Of a stretch of 8,307 bases of DNA, positions 5,480 to 8,307 are shown piece by piece. Below the pieces are notes generated by a model, which saw nothing but the letters and a program-made list of their open reading frames with translations, was not told the origin of the DNA and made no database searches. Source of the DNA: Euryarchaeota archaeon Ods04. Lineage in GTDB: Archaea > Halobacteriota > Halobacteria > Halobacteriales > Halorutilaceae. A program made the translations under genes and the position numbers. How positions within the stretch are numbered: position 1 is the first letter of the stretch; each line of letters begins with the position of its first letter. The DNA lies in contig JAQZDD010000031.1 of the NCBI GenBank assembly GCA_028751055.1, forward strand, positions 1 to 8,307, read 5' to 3'.

Positions 5480-5505
5480 TGGTAGAGACGTTCATAGATG
5501 AGGAA

Positions 5506-7332
5506 ATGAGGAAACTGACAGTAACCGTGGCACTTGTTGTCATGGCTTTGATATCGGTGGCTCTGATTGCGGGCTTAGGAGCGGCGCAGTCACAGGAGGA
5601 GGACGGACAGACGGGGGCACAGACACAGATACAGTTCGAGACACAGACGGGGGCTTCTCAGGTTCAGGTAGCACAGCACGGAAGCTTCGCTGTCTCGGAC
5701 TTTCAGGCACCCAGTCAGTCGAACTCAGGGACACAGATAACAGCGACTGCGACCGTCCGTAACACCGGAGACACGCAGGATACGGTCACGCTCCAGTACA
5801 GAATAAGCAACACCATCGTGGCAACACGTGAGGTAGAACTCAATCCGCGCGAGAGCAGGACTGTATCGCTCCGTGGTACCGTTCCGTCTCTCTCAGCCGG
5901 AACCCATCGGCACGGTATCTTCGTCGGTGACACGGACATCGGTCAGACTTCGGAGATAGTTCTCGGTCAACAGCCTGCACGTCTCGCTGTAACGGGCATA
6001 CAGCCGTCTTCGAGCCAAGGGACTGTAGGGAGCCGTATATCCGTGACGGCTACTATCACCAACACGGGCGACGTTAGGGGTTCGAGAACGATAGAGTACC
6101 GTATGAGGAACCGAGTGATTACGAGTCGGGGCGTAACCGTAGAGCCGGGTGAGTCGGTAGACATGACACTTACCGGTAGCGTTCCCGCGCTAGCCGCAGG
6201 CAGGTACCAGCAGGGCGTCTACATAGGAGGTAGCAACAACGGTCTCACGGAGACTTTCCGTGTCACCACGAGCGAGCACTCGTTCGGTGTCGTCGGTATT
6301 TCGGCACCTACACGCGCGACGAGCGGCGATACCGTCTCCGCCTCGGCTACCGTGCGTAACACGGGGCTGACGGAAGGCACAGAGACTATCCAGTACCGTA
6401 TCGACGGCGAGACAGTAGCTGAACGTGATGTTACGCTCGGCACGGGAGGACGTACGACCGTCACGCTCAGCGGTGCCGTTCCTGACAGAGAGTCAGGCAC
6501 GTACCAGCAAGGAATCTTCGTCGGCGGCACGAACGTCGGCTCGTCTTCGAACATCGCTGTGGCACCCGCCGACTCGGCTCGGTTCATCGTCTACGACCTG
6601 AACGTGCCTTCACAGGCTGATGACACAGGCGACACGACCACAACCGTGACGGCGACGGTCGAGAACGTCGGGGAACTCGCGGGTAGCACGGAGGTTCAGT
6701 ACCGTGTCAACGACTCTGTCGTCGACAGCCAAGAAGTTGAACTCGACGCCGGCGAGTCGACAGTCGTCGAGTTCGATGTTACTACCCCTGAACTCGCCGT
6801 GGGTACGTACCAACAGGGAGTCTTCGTTGGAGACACAGACCATGGACAGAGTTCGAGCTTGCTCGTCACGACACAGCCTCCTGTCACCGTCACCGACCTA
6901 CAGGCGTCTTTCTCCGCGACAGTAGGCTCTCCTGTCTCCGTGCGCGCGACGCTGCGTAACAGCGGCGACGAACGTGTGACACGTACCGCCGAGTACAGGA
7001 TAGGCGACACGGTCGTTGTGTCCGAGGACGTGGAGATAGAGGCTGTCTCTACCAGAACAGTCGTCCTTCAGGGAACGGTGCCCTCAATCGAAGCAGGAAC
7101 CTACAGACAGGGTGTCTTCGTCGAGGATGAAGGTCTGAGCAGGAGCCTACGTCTCGACGAACAGCCTGACGAAGAAGCCGATGATGAAACGGAAGACGAC
7201 ACAGACGTTGACGAAGACATGGAGACCGACGACGATGACGTGGATGAGGAAATGCCCGGATTCACGGCTGTCGCCGCGGTTCTCGCGCTCCTGTCAGTAG
7301 CCGTCGCTTGGAGGTTCAGACAGGAGAGTTGA
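5506..7332 (+). CDS. Secreted repeat surface protein with CARDB-like domains and PGF-CTERM anchor
   Basis: From ATG 5506 the product has 608 residues. Residues 1-28 form a signal peptide (MRKL, a hydrophobic core, then GLGAAQSQ). A Gln/Thr-rich spacer (29-60) follows. Five Ig-like repeats of about 95 residues come next (61-155, 159-254, 259-353, 360-455, 460-551), each with ATVRNTGD- and GTYQQGVFVG-type motifs, as in CARDB-like adhesion modules. An acidic Asp/Glu/Thr stalk follows (552-582). The end is PGF (584-586), a hydrophobic stretch (587-602) and basic RFRQES. This tripartite tail is the PGF-CTERM signal, known to be cut by archaeosortase A and lipid-linked, so the protein should be displayed outside the membrane. 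One N-glycosylation sequon (N402-D-S) is seen. The frame is open up to 5377, but only 5506 begins with a signal peptide. The ligand and role are unknown. Confidence 0.9.
   Translation: MRKLTVTVALVVMALISVALIAGLGAAQSQEEDGQTGAQTQIQFETQTGASQVQVAQHGSFAVSDFQAPSQSNSGTQITATATVRNTGDTQDTVTLQYRISNTIVATREVELNPRESRTVSLRGTVPSLSAGTHRHGIFVGDTDIGQTSEIVLGQQPARLAVTGIQPSSSQGTVGSRISVTATITNTGDVRGSRTIEYRMRNRVITSRGVTVEPGESVDMTLTGSVPALAAGRYQQGVYIGGSNNGLTETFRVTTSEHSFGVVGISAPTRATSGDTVSASATVRNTGLTEGTETIQYRIDGETVAERDVTLGTGGRTTVTLSGAVPDRESGTYQQGIFVGGTNVGSSSNIAVAPADSARFIVYDLNVPSQADDTGDTTTTVTATVENVGELAGSTEVQYRVNDSVVDSQEVELDAGESTVVEFDVTTPELAVGTYQQGVFVGDTDHGQSSSLLVTTQPPVTVTDLQASFSATVGSPVSVRATLRNSGDERVTRTAEYRIGDTVVVSEDVEIEAVSTRTVVLQGTVPSIEAGTYRQGVFVEDEGLSRSLRLDEQPDEEADDETEDDTDVDEDMETDDDDVDEEMPGFTAVAAVLALLSVAVAWRFRQES
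5686..7158 (+). repeat. Five in-frame domain repeats (~290 bases each) within the surface-protein gene
   Basis: Repeat units at roughly 5686-5970, 5980-6267, 6280-6564, 6583-6870 and 6883-7158. Each encodes a pattern of [V/I]T.Q..S, then V.ATV.NTG, then [Q/E]YR, V..R.V.L..G.S, T.P.L.AGTYQQG[V/I][F/Y][V/I]GGT. Units 2 to 4 are the most similar in their last third; unit 5 loses the G after FV and has EDEG. DNA identity is well below protein similarity, so this is an old duplication rather than a recent one. Confidence 0.85.
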
Positions 7333-7376
7333 GCGGACAGAACCAGGACGCGTCGCTCCACAAGACCTATGCGCCA

Positions 7377-7407
7377 GCGATGCCCGTCTGAAAACGATGG
7401 GCAGCGC
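7377..7407 (+). promoter_or_regulatory. Imperfect inverted repeat over the HTTM gene start
   Basis: GCGATGCCC (7377-7385) pairs with GGGCAGCGC (7399-7407) at eight of nine positions (one A-G mismatch). The 13-base loop reaches the AT of the ATG at 7397 and the G of the ATG begins the second arm. In RNA it could hide the start. GC-rich pairing makes chance more likely than for the perfect repeats elsewhere in the window. Confidence 0.3.
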
Positions 7408-8307
7408 GTCCGCACCTCATTCGTTTCTCGAACGCATCCGTGACGCGGCGTGCCTGCGTCTGAGCGTCGACACTCGTGCACTCGCCGCGTTCCGCGTCAC
7501 GCTCGCGCTCGTCGTTCTCGTCGACCTGACGATGCGGGCGCGTGACCTACGAATCTTCTACACCGACGACGGCGTGCTTCCACGCGAGACGCTCGCAGAA
7601 CTCTTTCCGGCTCTCGCTTCCTTCTCGTTACACGCGCTCTCGGGCGGACTGGTCGCGCAGTATCTTCTTTTCGCCGTCGCCGCTCTCTTCGCGCTCGCCC
7701 TACTCATCGGCTACAGGTCACGGATGGCGGCGTTCGTCTCTTTCGTCCTCCTTGCGTCGCTCTACGCGCGCAACCCGTTCGTACTCAACGGCGGCGACAC
7801 GATGCTCCTCGTTCTGCTTCTGCTCGCGTCTATGCTCCCTATGGGCGCGCGGTGGTCGGTCGACAGCGCGAGCGGCGGAGGAAGCACAGACGCCGTCTTT
7901 TCGGTACCAGGCGTCGCCGCCCTCCTGTTCTTGGTCGTAATCTACGCCTCAAACGCCGTCCTGCGTTACCGCGGCGAACTCTGGATGAGTGGCGACGCAG
8001 TCCGAACAATCTTCGGCTTGGAGAGCGTGACCGTTCTCCTCGGTCCGTATCTCGCCGAGATGCCTGCCTTGCTCGTGGGGATAAACTGGGCGTGGGTCGT
8101 CCTGCTCACTATCTCGCCCCTGCTTCTCGTTCTCACAGGATGGCTCCGCGCAACGCTCGCGGGGGCGTTCGTCGCAGCGCACGTCGGCATGGCACTCACG
8201 CTCCGTCTCGGCGTCTTTCCTTTCGTCGTAATCGCCGCGCTTCTTCTGTTTCTGCCGCCCGTCTTCTGGGACCGCGTCGAGTCGCTCGTTTCTTCGGGTG
8301 ACGCCGA
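7397..8307 (+). CDS. HTTM-domain (vitamin K-dependent gamma-carboxylase-like) membrane protein, 3' end outside window
   Basis: From ATG 7397 the frame runs 303 codons to the window edge without a stop. The early helix (LAAFRVTLALVVLVDLTMRARDL, about 29-51, first of some 7 hydrophobic segments) leads into FYTDDGVLPRETL (54-66). ARNPFVLNGGD (124-134), RYRGELWMSGDA (190-201) and AHVGMALTLRLGVFPF (261-276) follow; these are characteristic of haloarchaeal HTTM-domain proteins. HTTM proteins share the fold of vitamin K-dependent gamma-carboxylase membrane domains, but the activity of the archaeal ones is unknown. The gene begins 64 bases after the surface-protein stop on the same strand, so it may be co-transcribed with it; no clear TATA box is seen. 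A part of the protein is missing, including any C-terminal domain. Confidence 0.88.
   Translation, partial: MGSASAPHSFLERIRDAACLRLSVDTRALAAFRVTLALVVLVDLTMRARDLRIFYTDDGVLPRETLAELFPALASFSLHALSGGLVAQYLLFAVAALFALALLIGYRSRMAAFVSFVLLASLYARNPFVLNGGDTMLLVLLLLASMLPMGARWSVDSASGGGSTDAVFSVPGVAALLFLVVIYASNAVLRYRGELWMSGDAVRTIFGLESVTVLLGPYLAEMPALLVGINWAWVVLLTISPLLLVLTGWLRATLAGAFVAAHVGMALTLRLGVFPFVVIAALLLFLPPVFWDRVESLVSSGDA

Noticed and set aside
5377..5505. N-terminal extension of the surface protein back to an ATG at 5377
   Set aside because: It would overlap the AlkA-like gene, puts an Arg-rich segment before the signal peptide, and the signal peptide starts properly at 5506.
7101..7481. Minus-strand Ser-rich frame opposite the surface-protein stalk
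   Set aside because: The poly-Ser composition is the complement of Asp/Glu codons in the acidic stalk; it is a shadow frame.

Overview
The window reads as chromosomal DNA of a halophilic archaeon (Halobacteria class). Predicted proteins are rich in Asp/Glu and poor in Lys. Starts are ATG, GTG and TTG with almost no Shine-Dalgarno sequences but with A/T-rich boxes about 25-35 bases upstream, as expected for leaderless haloarchaeal mRNAs. The tRNA lacks an encoded CCA, and one secreted protein ends in a PGF-CTERM archaeosortase signal. Isoleucine ATA and arginine CGT/AGG codons are frequent, so this may be an uncultured or less-studied lineage; species cannot be told from the sequence.

Layout. 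1-258 (minus): N-terminal part of an archaeal class I fructose-bisphosphate aldolase. 365-790 (plus): a stand-alone two-CBS-domain protein, divergent from the aldolase. 827-901: tRNA-Arg(UCG), followed by two tandem ~61-base hairpin repeats that copy part of its acceptor stem. 1143-2441: an MFS transporter starting with TTG. 2538-2672: an unrecognised 44-residue acidic microprotein whose start codon lies in a perfect inverted repeat. 2732-3589: cis-prenyltransferase (uppS), making the polyprenyl carrier chain for glycan assembly. 3647-4477: endonuclease IV (nfo). 4538-4792 (minus): an AbrB/SpoVT-type regulator or orphan antitoxin. 4841-5437 (minus): an AlkA-like DNA glycosylase. 5506-7332: a secreted five-repeat CARDB-like surface protein with PGF-CTERM anchor. 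7397-8307: an HTTM-domain membrane protein cut by the window end.

Functional links. The glycosylase and nfo point toward each other and would act in sequence in base-excision repair (base removal, then AP-site incision). uppS and the archaeosortase substrate both belong broadly to cell-envelope biogenesis, and the HTTM protein lies directly downstream of the surface protein.

Most genes are ordinary haloarchaeal housekeeping or accessory genes. I see no phage, IS element, CRISPR array or complete defence system. The most unexpected signal is regulatory: three genes (microprotein, AbrB-like gene, AlkA-like gene) each have a perfect 8-base inverted repeat of different sequence lying exactly over the start codon. 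The second is the pair of acceptor-stem-like hairpins after the tRNA.
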